From positions 124,001 to 188,000 of the forward strand of contig JAVEQK010000003.1 in the NCBI GenBank assembly GCA_034007705.1: a DNA stretch of 64,000 nucleotides. The letters run 5' to 3'. This DNA comes from UBA10518 sp022837185. GTDB taxonomy: Bacteria; Desulfobacterota; Desulfobulbia; Desulfobulbales; Desulfobulbaceae. Under the pieces are notes generated by a model that did not search any database, had not been told where the DNA came from, and saw only the letters and a list, made by a program, of their open reading frames with translations. The translations under genes were made by a program, and so were the position numbers. The stretch's first letter is position 1. Every line of letters starts with the position of its first letter. Shown in pieces: positions 50,492-58,994 of the stretch.

Positions 50492-51327
50492 ACAACCGGT
50501 TGACCATCGGCTATTCGCCCTGCCCCAACGACACCTTTCTGTTTTACGCCCTGATGCACGATCGCGTCCCCCTGGAGCGGATCAGCTTCGCGCCGCCGGT
50601 CCTGGATGATGTCGAAACCCTCAACCTCCGGGCGCTGCAGGGCATACTGGATGTAACCAAGCTGTCTTTCCATGCCCTTGGTCACGTCCTGGACCGCTAC
50701 GAGATGCTGTCGGCCGGAGCTGCCCTGGGGCGCGGGTGCGGCCCCCTGCTGGTTGCCCGCCCCGGAGCCGGGCGCGACGTTTCCCGGGCAGCGATCGCCA
50801 TCCCGGGGGAATACACCACGGCCGCCCTGCTCCTGAGGTTGTTCCTTCCGGAGGCCGGGAACCTGCGGGTAATGCGCTTTGAACAGATCGTCGGGGCCGT
50901 CGAGCGCGGTGAAGTGGATTACGGCGTCATCATCCATGAGAGCCGGTTTACCTATGCGGAACATGGCCTCGCATGCCTGCGGGACCTGGGCCAGTGGTGG
51001 GAGGAGGCGACAGGCCTGCCGGTTCCGCTCGGCTGCATCGCCGCCAGGCGGACGCTGGGCCAAGGAGTGGTGCGGGAGATCGACCGGGCCCTGCGGGCCA
51101 GCGTGCAATGGGCCAGGGCCAATCCGGAACGGTGCATGGATTATATCCGGCAGTATGCCCAGGAAATGGATGAAGGCGTACTGCGGAGTCACATCGGTCT
51201 CTACGTCAATGATTTCACCCTGGATATCGGCGAGGAGGGCCGGGCGGCGGTGACCGAACTGCTCCGGCGGGGCAGGGCGGCCGGGATTTTTCCGCCGGCG
51301 GCCGGGACTGTCGGGCTCCAGTCCTGA
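50488..51327 (+). CDS. mqnD: 1,4-dihydroxy-6-naphthoate synthase
   Basis: 279 residues from ATG 50488 (GTGGAGG upstream, overlapping the mqnB stop as ATGA). The periplasmic-binding-protein-like fold shows the MqnD start IGYSPCPNDTFLFYALMHDR, the GAALGRGCGPLL segment, and FTYAEHGLACLRDLG with its catalytic His. It converts cyclic dehypoxanthine futalosine to the naphthoate precursor of menaquinone. mobA overlaps its stop (TGATG). Confidence 0.93.
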   Translation: MNNRLTIGYSPCPNDTFLFYALMHDRVPLERISFAPPVLDDVETLNLRALQGILDVTKLSFHALGHVLDRYEMLSAGAALGRGCGPLLVARPGAGRDVSRAAIAIPGEYTTAALLLRLFLPEAGNLRVMRFEQIVGAVERGEVDYGVIIHESRFTYAEHGLACLRDLGQWWEEATGLPVPLGCIAARRTLGQGVVREIDRALRASVQWARANPERCMDYIRQYAQEMDEGVLRSHIGLYVNDFTLDIGEEGRAAVTELLRRGRAAGIFPPAAGTVGLQS

Positions 51328-51959
51328 TGGCGTCGATGTCAGGGGATTGCCCTATTCATGCGCCTGTCTGGGGCTGCGTGCTCATCGGCGGCAGAAGTTC
51401 GCGAATGGGAAGGCCCAAGCATCTGCTCAGGCGGGCGGGCCGGACCTGGCTGGAACTGACCGTGCAAAAGCTGATGACCCGGGTCGACGGGGTGGTGCTG
51501 TCCGGCCGCGGGGAAATTCCCGGTTCGCTGGCTGCCCTGCCGGTTGTGGCCGATGTCCCCGGCCTTGAGGGGCCCCTCGCCGGCCTGGTGGCCGTGTTCC
51601 GCTGGCGGCCGGGGGTGTCCTGGCTGGTCAGCGCCTGCGATCTTCCGGAGCTCGATGGCGGTGCACTGGACTGGCTTCTTTCCTTTCGTCATCCGGGAAT
51701 ACGGGCCGTTCTGCCGGATCTCCGCGGCAACGGTCAGGTTGAGCCGCTGCTGGCCTATTACGACTGCCTCTGCGGGGAGCTCCTCGAGGAACTGGCTGCC
51801 CGCGGTTCGCTCCGGCTCAGCGAGCTGGTCGGCCGGCCCGGGGTCGTCACTCCGCAGCCTCCCCCTGCCCTGCGGGGGGCGTGGCGCAACATCAACACCC
51901 CGGAGGAGCTGCGGGAGATTGATAATTGTTGTCGAATGGGCAAGAAAGGAATACATTGA
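51327..51959 (+). CDS. mobA: Molybdenum cofactor guanylyltransferase
   Basis: 210 residues. The nucleotidyltransferase signature is CVLIGGRSSRMGRPKHLL (about 17-34), then VADVPGLEGPLAGL and SACDLPELDGG. MobA attaches GMP to molybdopterin, so the organism uses bis-MGD enzymes, common in anaerobic respiration. It overlaps the mqnD stop by one base. A tail of about 20 residues after NTPEELREI is basic and cysteine-containing. Confidence 0.9.
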   Translation: MASMSGDCPIHAPVWGCVLIGGRSSRMGRPKHLLRRAGRTWLELTVQKLMTRVDGVVLSGRGEIPGSLAALPVVADVPGLEGPLAGLVAVFRWRPGVSWLVSACDLPELDGGALDWLLSFRHPGIRAVLPDLRGNGQVEPLLAYYDCLCGELLEELAARGSLRLSELVGRPGVVTPQPPPALRGAWRNINTPEELREIDNCCRMGKKGIH

Positions 51960-52107
51960 CCATGCAGCGCGGGCTTGTGCCGTTGCCGGACCTGGCGGGC
52001 AAAGACGGCCAACGCGCTGAATGGATGAAAAGATCAATCTGATTGCCGATCCCGGGTGAAGGACTTGTATGAGGCCGGTCCCGGTTCAAGGCGTTTCAAG
52101 GAAGGTA

Positions 52108-52614
52108 ATGAACTTGACAACACCTGCCATTCTCCGCAAAGTCGGCCTGTTGGTGCTGGGCTTGAGCATCCTGCTCCTGCCGGCGCACCCGGCCATGGCC
52201 CTGGACGAACTCCCGGAATTTTCCCTGCCCTCGGCGGTCAACGGCAAAAAAGTCAGCAGCGGAGATTTCAAGGGGAAAACCCTGCTCATCACCTTTTTTG
52301 CCACCTGGTGCCCGCCGTGCCGCCAGGAGATTCCGGCCCTGATCGAATTGCAGAAAACATTCGCCTCCAGCGGCTTCTCGGTTGTCGGCATGTCCATGGA
52401 CGAAAAAGGACCGGCCGTCGTCCGGCGGCTCATCGAGAAGGAAGGGATCAACTATCCGGTCCTGATGGCCGACGCCGGGGTGGCGAGGGATTTCGGCGGG
52501 GTTTTCAGCGTCCCGACGTCCTTTCTGATCAACAGGGAGGGCAGGGTGGTCAGGAAGTATCCCGGTTACGTACCCCATGCCATGCTGGAAAAGGATATCA
52601 GGGAGATTCTGTAG
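52108..52614 (+). CDS. TlpA/ResA-like periplasmic thiol-disulfide protein
   Basis: 168 residues from ATG 52108 (AAGGAAGG upstream). A signal peptide spans about 1-31 (ending AMA). The thioredoxin fold has the active site FFATWCPPCRQE (Cys68, Cys71), the ResA/TlpA-type WCPPC motif, and the cis-proline region FSVPTSFLINREG. It probably keeps apocytochrome thiols reduced, which fits the CcsA-type cytochrome assembly gene at 55.3 kb. Other disulfide-reduction roles are possible. Confidence 0.88.
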   Translation: MNLTTPAILRKVGLLVLGLSILLLPAHPAMALDELPEFSLPSAVNGKKVSSGDFKGKTLLITFFATWCPPCRQEIPALIELQKTFASSGFSVVGMSMDEKGPAVVRRLIEKEGINYPVLMADAGVARDFGGVFSVPTSFLINREGRVVRKYPGYVPHAMLEKDIREIL

Positions 52615-52663
52615 TCAGGACCTGCGAAGGGAACACTGTGGGGGCAAATTTCCAGGGTTTTCC

Positions 52664-52692
52664 TTGACAAGCTCTCCTCGACTCTATATATT
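52664..52692 (+). promoter_or_regulatory. Strong promoter of the 67-residue secreted protein gene
   Basis: TTGACA (52664-52669), a 17-nt spacer and TATATT (52687-52692) make one of the best sigma-70 matches in the window. The predicted start is about 56 nt before the ATG. Confidence 0.7.
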
Positions 52693-52755
52693 TTTTCATC
52701 GTATAGTGATGAGGTTAGGGGAAACAGTTCATAATTTCAGCAACAGGAGAAAACT

Positions 52756-52959
52756 ATGAAAAAGCTTGTAACCGCAATTATGGTAGTGGCCTTTGCTCTG
52801 AGCTCCGCCGGAATCGTCATGGCCCAGAAACTTACCTGCACTGTGGACGCTGTTGAGGGCGACACGGTAACCATGACCTGCAAGGGCGCCGATAAGCTGA
52901 AAGCAGGCGATGAAGTACAGGTACGAGGAAAGAAAAAAGGAGCGGTGGAAGGCTGCTAA
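52756..52959 (+). CDS. Small secreted protein of unknown function
   Basis: 67 residues. The signal peptide is clear (MKKLVTAIMVVAFALSSAGI then VMA), leaving a mature protein of about 44 residues: QKLTCTVDAVEGDTVTMTCK, then a lysine- and glycine-rich end with a Cys as the final residue. The three cysteines and the alternating strand pattern suggest a small beta-barrel or OB-like piece. AGGAG precedes the ATG. A strong promoter and terminator frame it, pointing to high, independent expression. I do not recognise the family. Confidence 0.8.
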   Translation: MKKLVTAIMVVAFALSSAGIVMAQKLTCTVDAVEGDTVTMTCKGADKLKAGDEVQVRGKKKGAVEGC

Positions 52960-52984
52960 GCCTCACAGTTTTCTTCCCAATTGC

Positions 52985-53023
52985 AAGAGCCGGTTGATGT
53001 GGCCCATCGACCGGCTCTTTTTT
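52985..53023 (+). terminator. Rho-independent terminator after the small secreted protein
   Basis: Arms AAGAGCCGGTTGATG and CATCGACCGGCTCTT pair over 15 bp (one G-T pair) around a short loop, followed by TTTTTTG. It ends the short transcript before uppP. Confidence 0.9.
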
Positions 53024-53042
53024 GTTTTCAGGGAGCCGCGGC

Positions 53043-53858
53043 ATGGAACTGGTCAAGGCCATAGTTCTTGGAATAATCCAGGGGTTGACGGAGTTTCTCC
53101 CCATCTCGAGTTCGGGACATCTGGTAATCGGCTCCAGGCTTCTCAATTTTCAGGAGCCAGGCATCGTCTTTGAGGTGTTCCTGCACTGCGGTACGCTCTT
53201 TGCCGTTATCCTCGTGTTCAGGGAGGAACTGCTGAAGATGCTCCGATCTCTCGTCGTTTCTTCCGCCGTCCGCCGGTCCGATCCCGAACTCGGCCATTAT
53301 TTCAACTGGAGCGTTCAGGTCGTCGTGGCTACCCTGCCGGCGGTGGTCGCCGGATTGTTTCTGCGCAATTCCATCGACCGGATTTTTGACACCATCCTCA
53401 TCACCTTTTTCATGCTGGCAGTCACCGGGATAATAATGGTACTGACAAAGTTTATCCGCGACCGGGGGGCCGCCGTCACCTGGCCGCGGGCCCTGATTAT
53501 CGGCGTGGCGCAGGCCCTGGCCATCCTGCCCGGCCTCTCGCGCAGCGGCAGCACCATCTTCACCGGCATGCTGGTCGGCATCAACCGGGAAACGGCGGCC
53601 CGCTTTTCGTTCATCATGTCCATCCCGGCCATTCTCGGCGCCGTCGTCCTCAAGACGGGCGAACTGCTGGCGTCGCCGCCTCCCGCCGAGCAGTTTGTCA
53701 ATATCGGCGCGGGCACTGCCGCCGCCCTCGTATCAGGATACGGGGCCATTGTCCTGTTGCTGAGAATTGTCCGCCGGGGTAAATTGTATTGGTTCGGCTA
53801 TTATTGCCTGCTTGTTTCCGGTCTCGGCCTTACCTGGCATTATTTCGGGGCGGGTTGA
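53043..53858 (+). CDS. uppP: Undecaprenyl-diphosphatase
   Basis: 271 residues, about eight membrane helices. The two BacA/UppP motifs are GLTEFLPISSSGHLVIGSRL near the start and LAILPGLSRSGSTIFTGMLV near 160. It regenerates the lipid carrier for peptidoglycan and O-antigen synthesis at the membrane. GGGAG lies seven bases before ATG 53043. It follows a strong terminator and so needs its own promoter, which I could not locate. A hairpin GGGCGG-N6-CCGCCC follows at 53895-53912. Confidence 0.95.
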   Translation: MELVKAIVLGIIQGLTEFLPISSSGHLVIGSRLLNFQEPGIVFEVFLHCGTLFAVILVFREELLKMLRSLVVSSAVRRSDPELGHYFNWSVQVVVATLPAVVAGLFLRNSIDRIFDTILITFFMLAVTGIIMVLTKFIRDRGAAVTWPRALIIGVAQALAILPGLSRSGSTIFTGMLVGINRETAARFSFIMSIPAILGAVVLKTGELLASPPPAEQFVNIGAGTAAALVSGYGAIVLLLRIVRRGKLYWFGYYCLLVSGLGLTWHYFGAG

Positions 53859-53971
53859 CCGGAACGCCCCGAGAAGGCGGGGCGGGAGCATGAGGGGCGG
53901 TCATTTCCGCCCGGGCTCCGCGGGGGCTTTGCCGAGACCCGTTTCCGGCGCAACACAAAAGGGGAGTGACA

Positions 53972-54664
53972 ATGGATCCGCAAACCCTGCCTGCGGCTGA
54001 GCAGGCCATATATCACAGAATAAGGCAACAGTACAAGACGGCCTTCGAGCCCTTGCAACTGGGATCGATCCGGCTGAATCTGGCGACGATAACCGACCTG
54101 GAGCCCCTGCTGGAGGGGAAGGATCCGTTGAGCAACCCGTCGGAATTCCCCTTCTGGGTGAGGTTGTGGGAAGCCGCCGTGGTGCTCGCCGACTATCTGG
54201 CCGGGCAGCAGTTCGACGCGGGAACGAGACTGCTGGAACTGGGCGCGGGCATGGGCGCGCCGGGCCTGGCCGCGGCGGCGGCGGGCTGCGATGTCACCCT
54301 GACGGATTATGAGGAACGGATTCTGGATTTCGAGCGGGTCAGCGCCGCGGCAAGCAAGCTGGAAAATGTCCGTTTCGCGATCCTTGACTGGAAGAATCCT
54401 CCGGAGATGGACCGCTATGATATCATCGTCGGGGCGGAAATACTGTTCAGGGAGGAATTTTTCGAACCGCTGCTCAAGGTGATCCGCAGCGCCCTGAAAC
54501 CGGACGGGGTCGTCTACCTCGCCCATGACATACGGAGGCAGAGCCTCAAGCCGTTCCTGCAAATGGCCGAAGCCGAGTATACCGTGGCCGCATCCAGGCG
54601 GACCCTGAAAATTCATGATGACGACAAGGTTATTCTGCTCAACAGATTGACGCCCAAAAAATAG
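53972..54664 (+). CDS. METTL21-like (Methyltransf_16) class I methyltransferase
   Basis: 230 residues from ATG 53972 (GGGGAG five bases upstream). The S-adenosylmethionine motif is LLELGAGMGAPGLAAAAAGC followed by DVTLTDYEE. The later motif RYDIIVGAEILFREEFFEPL has the D-x-I-x2-G-x-E/D pattern of the METTL21/FAM86 protein-lysine methyltransferase group. By family a protein lysine is the likely substrate, but it is unknown here. It precedes the siroheme dehydrogenase gene by 10 nt and may share its transcript. Confidence 0.75.
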   Translation: MDPQTLPAAEQAIYHRIRQQYKTAFEPLQLGSIRLNLATITDLEPLLEGKDPLSNPSEFPFWVRLWEAAVVLADYLAGQQFDAGTRLLELGAGMGAPGLAAAAAGCDVTLTDYEERILDFERVSAAASKLENVRFAILDWKNPPEMDRYDIIVGAEILFREEFFEPLLKVIRSALKPDGVVYLAHDIRRQSLKPFLQMAEAEYTVAASRRTLKIHDDDKVILLNRLTPKK

Positions 54665-54674
54665 CCGGTGTGTT

Positions 54675-55340
54675 GTGTATCCCGTTTTTCTGGACATCAG
54701 GGGCAAATTGTGCGTCGTTGTCGGCGGCGGCAGGGTGGCCCGGCGCAAGGTGGAGGGGCTGCTGGCCGCCGGGGCGGCGGTGCGGGTGATCAGTCCGGAG
54801 GTGGGCACCCACTTGGCTGCTCTTGCCGGGGAAGGGATGATAGAATGGGTGTCCAGGGCATATGCCGAAGGCGACCTGGACAAAGCCTTCCTCGTTTTCG
54901 CCGCCACCGATGACCGCCGCACCCAGGAACTGATCCGCCGCCATGCGGAGGCGCACCGCCAGTTTGTCAATATCGCCGATGATCCCGGCCGCAGCGATTT
55001 CCATGTGCCCTCCCTGTTCCGGCGGGGCGGCCTGACCATTGCCGTTTCCACCAGCGGCAAAAGTCCGGCGGTGGCGGCCCTGATCAGGAAGGAGCTGGAA
55101 CACGGCTACGGTCCGGAATACGCGGTGCTGCTCGAAATAATGGCCCTGGTGCGGCAGCGGCTGAGCGTCGGCGGAAATACCCAGGATGAGCGGAAAAAAA
55201 TCTATAAAAAAATTCTGCATGGGGATATACTTGCCTGGATACAAAGAGGACGGATGGACAAAGTGCGCGCCCACCTGGAAGACATCCTCGGCGCCGCGAT
55301 GACGCCGGACCTGGGTAATATCGGACAGGAAATCGAATGA
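54675..55340 (+). CDS. Precorrin-2 dehydrogenase / sirohydrochlorin ferrochelatase (Met8-like)
   Basis: 221 residues from GTG 54675. The NAD-binding motif is KLCVVVGGGRVARRKVEGLL at 11-30, followed by FAATDDRRTQELI and FHVPSLFRRGGLTIAVSTSG, the family's C-terminal signature. It is the stand-alone CysG N-terminal type. It oxidises precorrin-2 to sirohydrochlorin for siroheme, or for the siroheme-dependent haem route used by many sulfate reducers. The ccsA start overlaps its stop (ATGA) and hemA follows, making a tetrapyrrole operon. Confidence 0.9.
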   Translation: MYPVFLDIRGKLCVVVGGGRVARRKVEGLLAAGAAVRVISPEVGTHLAALAGEGMIEWVSRAYAEGDLDKAFLVFAATDDRRTQELIRRHAEAHRQFVNIADDPGRSDFHVPSLFRRGGLTIAVSTSGKSPAVAALIRKELEHGYGPEYAVLLEIMALVRQRLSVGGNTQDERKKIYKKILHGDILAWIQRGRMDKVRAHLEDILGAAMTPDLGNIGQEIE

Positions 55341-56155
55341 GCTACCTGTTGTTTCAGATCAGTTTTCTCGGCTATTTTCTGGCCATGTCGGCCTACATCG
55401 TGTTTTTCGTTTCGCAGAAAAGCCATGTCCGCCTCATTGCCCGCAACATCATTCTTGCCGCCGGGATCCTCCACACTCTGAATATCGCGGTCCGCTATTA
55501 TGAAGCAGGGCACACCCCGATCACCTCGCAGCATGAAACGGTATCGTTTTTCGCCTGGGCCATAGTCTGGGGATACCTGTCCTTTCGCTGGCGCTATACT
55601 GTCAAGAATTTCGGCACCTTTGTCAGCGTCATGACGGTGGCGCTGATGTTCGTCGCCGCCCTGGCCTCCCGCGAGATTCTTCCGCTGGTTCCGGCCCTGC
55701 AGAGTTGGTGGCTTCCCGTCCATGCCTCGATTTCCATCATCGCCAACGGCTTCCTGGCCCTTGCCTGCATCGGCGGCATCATGTACCTGCTGCAGGAACG
55801 CGAAATAAAGAAAAAACGGTTCGGCCTGTTTTACTCACGCCTGCCGTCGCTGGATGCCCTTGACAAGCTGAATCATCACTGTCTTTCCATAGGCTTCCCC
55901 CTCCTGACCCTGGGCATCATATCCGGCTCGATCTGGGCCAAGCAGGCCTGGGGAGCCTACTGGCACTGGGACCCCAAGGAAACCTGGTCACTGATAACCT
56001 GGTTTCTGTACGCGGCCCTGGTGCACCAGCGGTTCACGGTCGGCTGGCGGGGCAGACCGGCGGCGATCATGACCATCATCGCTTTTCTGGCCGTGCTCTT
56101 CACCCTGTGGGGGGTCAATTATTTCCTGGGCGGAATTCATACCTATGCCTCGTGA
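55337..56155 (+). CDS. Cytochrome c assembly protein (CcsA/HemX-type)
   Basis: 272 residues, eight predicted membrane helices. The haem-handling motif WGAYWHWDPKETWSLITWFL is near residue 210, with conserved His in TSQHETVSF and LNHHCLSIG. This is the CcsA/CcmC/HemX superfamily. Next to hemA it could be HemX-like (affecting HemA level) or a true CcsA that carries haem to the periplasm; the WWD motif favours haem handling. The gene overlaps its neighbours on both sides, so it is coexpressed with haem synthesis. Confidence 0.88.
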   Translation: MSYLLFQISFLGYFLAMSAYIVFFVSQKSHVRLIARNIILAAGILHTLNIAVRYYEAGHTPITSQHETVSFFAWAIVWGYLSFRWRYTVKNFGTFVSVMTVALMFVAALASREILPLVPALQSWWLPVHASISIIANGFLALACIGGIMYLLQEREIKKKRFGLFYSRLPSLDALDKLNHHCLSIGFPLLTLGIISGSIWAKQAWGAYWHWDPKETWSLITWFLYAALVHQRFTVGWRGRPAAIMTIIAFLAVLFTLWGVNYFLGGIHTYAS

Positions 56156-57449
56156 TGTGATAGTTCTGCTTGGGGTCAACCACAAGACAACACCCCTTGA
56201 GGTCCGTGAGAAGATGGCCCTTTCCGGAGGGTACGAGCAGCCTCTGAAGGATCTTGCCGCCATCGGCGGATTGAAGGAGTACTATCTGTTGTCAACCTGC
56301 AACCGGGTTGAAGTGCTGTATACCACGGACCGGCCGGCCGAGACCAGGAAGGAGGTGCTCGAGCTCCTGTTCGGCAGGGCGGTGCCGCCCAAAGAGCTTG
56401 ACAGGTATGTCTACCAGTACGAAAACGAGGATGCGATTCAGCATCTGTTCATGGTGGCCTCCAGTCTTGACTCCATGATAGTCGGCGAAGCGCAGATTCT
56501 CGGACAGCTCAAGGAGGCGTACCGGCACGCCGCCGACAAAAACACCAGCGGCCTGATCCTCAACAAGCTGCTGCACAAGGCGTTTTTTGTCGCCAAAAGG
56601 GTGCGCACCGAAACCCGCATCGGGGCCAGTGCCGTGTCCATCAGCTACGCGGCGGTGGAACTGGCCCGCAAGATCTTCGGCCAGCTCGACAACAAGACGG
56701 TGATGCTGGTCGGCGCCGGTGAAATGGCCGAACTGGCCGCCGAGCATCTTGTCGGCAACGGCGTGACCAGCGTCGTCGTGGTCAACCGGACCCTGGAGCG
56801 GGCGGTCAACCTCGCCCGCCGCTTCAACGGTCGGGCGGCATCACTGGAGGAACTGGTTGACCAGCTCCAGCATGTTGACATCATCATCAGTTCGACGGGG
56901 GCGACAGGCACCATCCTGAGCAAGAAAGATCTCAAGCCCGTCATGCGCGAGCGCCGCAACCGGCCGTTGTTTTTCATCGACATCGCGGTTCCCAGGGATC
57001 TGGACCAGGATATCAATGAACTGGACAACGTCTACCTCTACGACATAGATGACCTCCAGAATGTCGTGGAGATGAACAGGGCGGAACGCGACCGGGAGGC
57101 CGTCAAGGCTGAACGGATCGTCGAGGAGGAAACGCTGAAATTCAGCACCTGGCTGGACAGCATGGAGGTTACCCCAACCATTGTCGATCTGCGCAGGATG
57201 GCGGATGAAATCTGCCGGGTCGAAGTGGAGAAAACATTGGGCAAGTTGAAGCATTTCACCCCCAAGGAACAGAAATCCCTGGAAAAAATGGCCTCGGCCA
57301 TTGTGTCCAAGATGCTGCATAATCCCGTGCAGTACCTGAAAGCGGACAATGCCGACCACAGCATCCATCGTCACGGACGGATCAACACGGTACGGGAAAT
57401 ATTCCATCTCAATGAAAACGGCGGAAAAGAAACAGAAGGAAACCCCTGA
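56145..57449 (+). CDS. hemA: Glutamyl-tRNA reductase
   Basis: 434 residues. The catalytic Cys is C52 in YYLLSTCNRVEVLY. The substrate region VASSLDSMIVGEAQILGQLK and the NADPH-binding VMLVGAGEMAELAAEHL are clear, and a C-terminal dimerisation helix follows. It makes glutamate-1-semialdehyde, the first committed step of tetrapyrrole synthesis from charged tRNA-Glu. It overlaps ccsA by 11 nt, and the next gene starts 38 nt before its stop. Confidence 0.95.
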   Translation: MPRDVIVLLGVNHKTTPLEVREKMALSGGYEQPLKDLAAIGGLKEYYLLSTCNRVEVLYTTDRPAETRKEVLELLFGRAVPPKELDRYVYQYENEDAIQHLFMVASSLDSMIVGEAQILGQLKEAYRHAADKNTSGLILNKLLHKAFFVAKRVRTETRIGASAVSISYAAVELARKIFGQLDNKTVMLVGAGEMAELAAEHLVGNGVTSVVVVNRTLERAVNLARRFNGRAASLEELVDQLQHVDIIISSTGATGTILSKKDLKPVMRERRNRPLFFIDIAVPRDLDQDINELDNVYLYDIDDLQNVVEMNRAERDREAVKAERIVEEETLKFSTWLDSMEVTPTIVDLRRMADEICRVEVEKTLGKLKHFTPKEQKSLEKMASAIVSKMLHNPVQYLKADNADHSIHRHGRINTVREIFHLNENGGKETEGNP

Positions 57450-57936
57450 CAGGCAAAGCATCCTTGAAGACGAACTCCTCCTGGTGCGCAATTCGGGGGA
57501 AATTCCCGAAATTGCCCTGCACGCAAGCCTGTACTACCTGACCGGGGATGAAGACGGTCCGAAACTGGTCCTGGGGGACGAAGAGCGTGAGGCCCTGTAC
57601 AGCGCCGCTCTTGAACGGGCCCGGGAAATAGTGCTGCGCGATCTCGAGCCGCGCAACCGCACTCTTCCCATATTCAGGGGACCGGCCAGGTCCATGGCCA
57701 ACTGGCGGCGGCTGCAGGACTTCTGCGCCAGGATACAACGCTGTTGTCCCGGGTTCAACAAGAGGGTGGCCGGAGCACTGATCACCTTCCTGGAGGCGGA
57801 GATCCGCGATGTCGGAGAGGGTCGGAAGACCTCTTCCGTTAACTGCAGCGCCGGCGAACTGGAAAGGTATTGCGGCGAACTGTCCCTTCATCCGTCTTTT
57901 TTGCCCGCCGGCTGGACCGAACTGTGCACGAAATGA
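57412..57936 (+). CDS. Uncharacterised protein downstream of hemA
   Basis: 174 residues from ATG 57412, overlapping the hemA end by 38 nt. It has no signal peptide or membrane segment. It reads as a soluble, mostly helical protein: ILEDELLLVRNSGEIPEIAL, LHASLYYLTGDEDGPKLVLG, then an Arg-rich middle (LEPRNRTLPIFRGPARSMAN) and several cysteines. I do not recognise it. Position in the haem operon suggests a link to tetrapyrrole metabolism or its control, with no sequence support beyond that. Confidence 0.65.
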   Translation: MKTAEKKQKETPDRQSILEDELLLVRNSGEIPEIALHASLYYLTGDEDGPKLVLGDEEREALYSAALERAREIVLRDLEPRNRTLPIFRGPARSMANWRRLQDFCARIQRCCPGFNKRVAGALITFLEAEIRDVGEGRKTSSVNCSAGELERYCGELSLHPSFLPAGWTELCTK

Positions 57937-57940
57937 TTCG

Positions 57941-58020
57941 GAGGGCGTAACGCCAGCCGCATCCGCCGGCAAAGGGACGCAGCCCTCCATCGCCGACGGA
58001 AATCGACAGCTTACGGAGCG
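57941..58020 (+). other. Structured leader before the YitT-family gene
   Basis: GGAGGGC and GCCCTCC (about 57942-57993) can enclose inner hairpins such as GGCG-TAA-CGCC. The region lies between the hemA-operon gene and YitT. GGGACGCA recalls a c-di-GMP riboswitch core, but the rest does not fit. It may be a transcript end or leader structure. Confidence 0.3.
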
Positions 58021-58025
58021 TTCCC

Positions 58026-58931
58026 GTGGAACCAGCACAGAATGAGCAAGGCAGGACATTCCTTCCCGGACCCCGGCCGCTTTATACCACGCCGCAGCAG
58101 TTCGTCCTCGATCTGCTTCTGCTTGTCGGCGGCAGTGTGATCTTTGCGCTGGGCATAAATTCCATTCTCATGCCAATGCATTTTGCCACCGGCGGCATCG
58201 CGGGGCTGGCGCTGATCATTCAGAAATTTTTTCCGGCCTTGAACCTGGGGTGGATATATCTGCTGATCAATGTCCCCCTGTTCGTCCTGGCCTGGATGGC
58301 GGTGGGCCGGCGTTTCTTTTTCTACAGTGTGATCGGCATGGTCTCCCTGGCCGTGAGCCTGACGTTCGTCCAGGTGCCCATCGATCTGGACGACAGGCTG
58401 CTCAACGCGCTGCTGGCGGGAATAATTCTCGGCATCGGCGCGGGACTCTCCCTGCGCTCTTCCGGATCCCAGGGGGGGCTGGACATCCTGTCGGTCATGC
58501 TGCTGATGCGGTTTTCCGTCAGTCTCGGCAATACGGTGCTGACGATAAACACCCTGGTCCTGCTCATGGTGGCGGTCTTTTACTCGCTGGATGCCGTGCT
58601 CTACACGCTGATCGTCATTTACGTCAGCTCCAAGGTCATGAACATCGTGGTGACGGGCTTGAGTCAGCGGAAGGCGGTCTTCATCATTTCCCCCCATTGG
58701 GAAGTCATTGCCCGGGAAATCCTGAAGGATATCCGCAAGGGAGTGACCATCATCGAGGGCAGGGGGGGATATTCGCATAAAGAGGAACACATCCTCTATG
58801 CGGTGATCCCCACCATGGAGATCGGCCAGATGAAAGTCCTGATCCGGCGCATCGACCCCGATGCCTTTGTGGTGATCAGCAATACCCAGGAAGTGATAAA
58901 TCCGCGCATCGGCAATCAGCCCCACTGGTAG
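58026..58931 (+). CDS. YitT-family membrane protein
   Basis: 301 residues from GTG 58026 (CGGAG seven bases upstream). Five or six membrane helices carry the repeated motif of the family (SILMPMHFATGGIAGLALII; RSSGSQGGLDILSVMLLM). A C-terminal soluble DUF2179 domain follows (GVTIIEGRGGYSHKEEHILY). YitT proteins are widespread inner-membrane proteins of unknown transport role. It is followed by pckA after 63 nt. Confidence 0.88.
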   Translation: MEPAQNEQGRTFLPGPRPLYTTPQQFVLDLLLLVGGSVIFALGINSILMPMHFATGGIAGLALIIQKFFPALNLGWIYLLINVPLFVLAWMAVGRRFFFYSVIGMVSLAVSLTFVQVPIDLDDRLLNALLAGIILGIGAGLSLRSSGSQGGLDILSVMLLMRFSVSLGNTVLTINTLVLLMVAVFYSLDAVLYTLIVIYVSSKVMNIVVTGLSQRKAVFIISPHWEVIAREILKDIRKGVTIIEGRGGYSHKEEHILYAVIPTMEIGQMKVLIRRIDPDAFVVISNTQEVINPRIGNQPHW

Positions 58932-58994
58932 GAGGGCCCGATGCGCGGACATGCCGCTGCCCTGATTTGAAAAAGAAAACAAAAAAAGGAACGT

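Noticed and set aside
57941..58020. c-di-GMP (GEMM) riboswitch before YitT
   Set aside because: Only GGGACGCA resembles the core; the GNRA-receptor helices and spacing do not fit.
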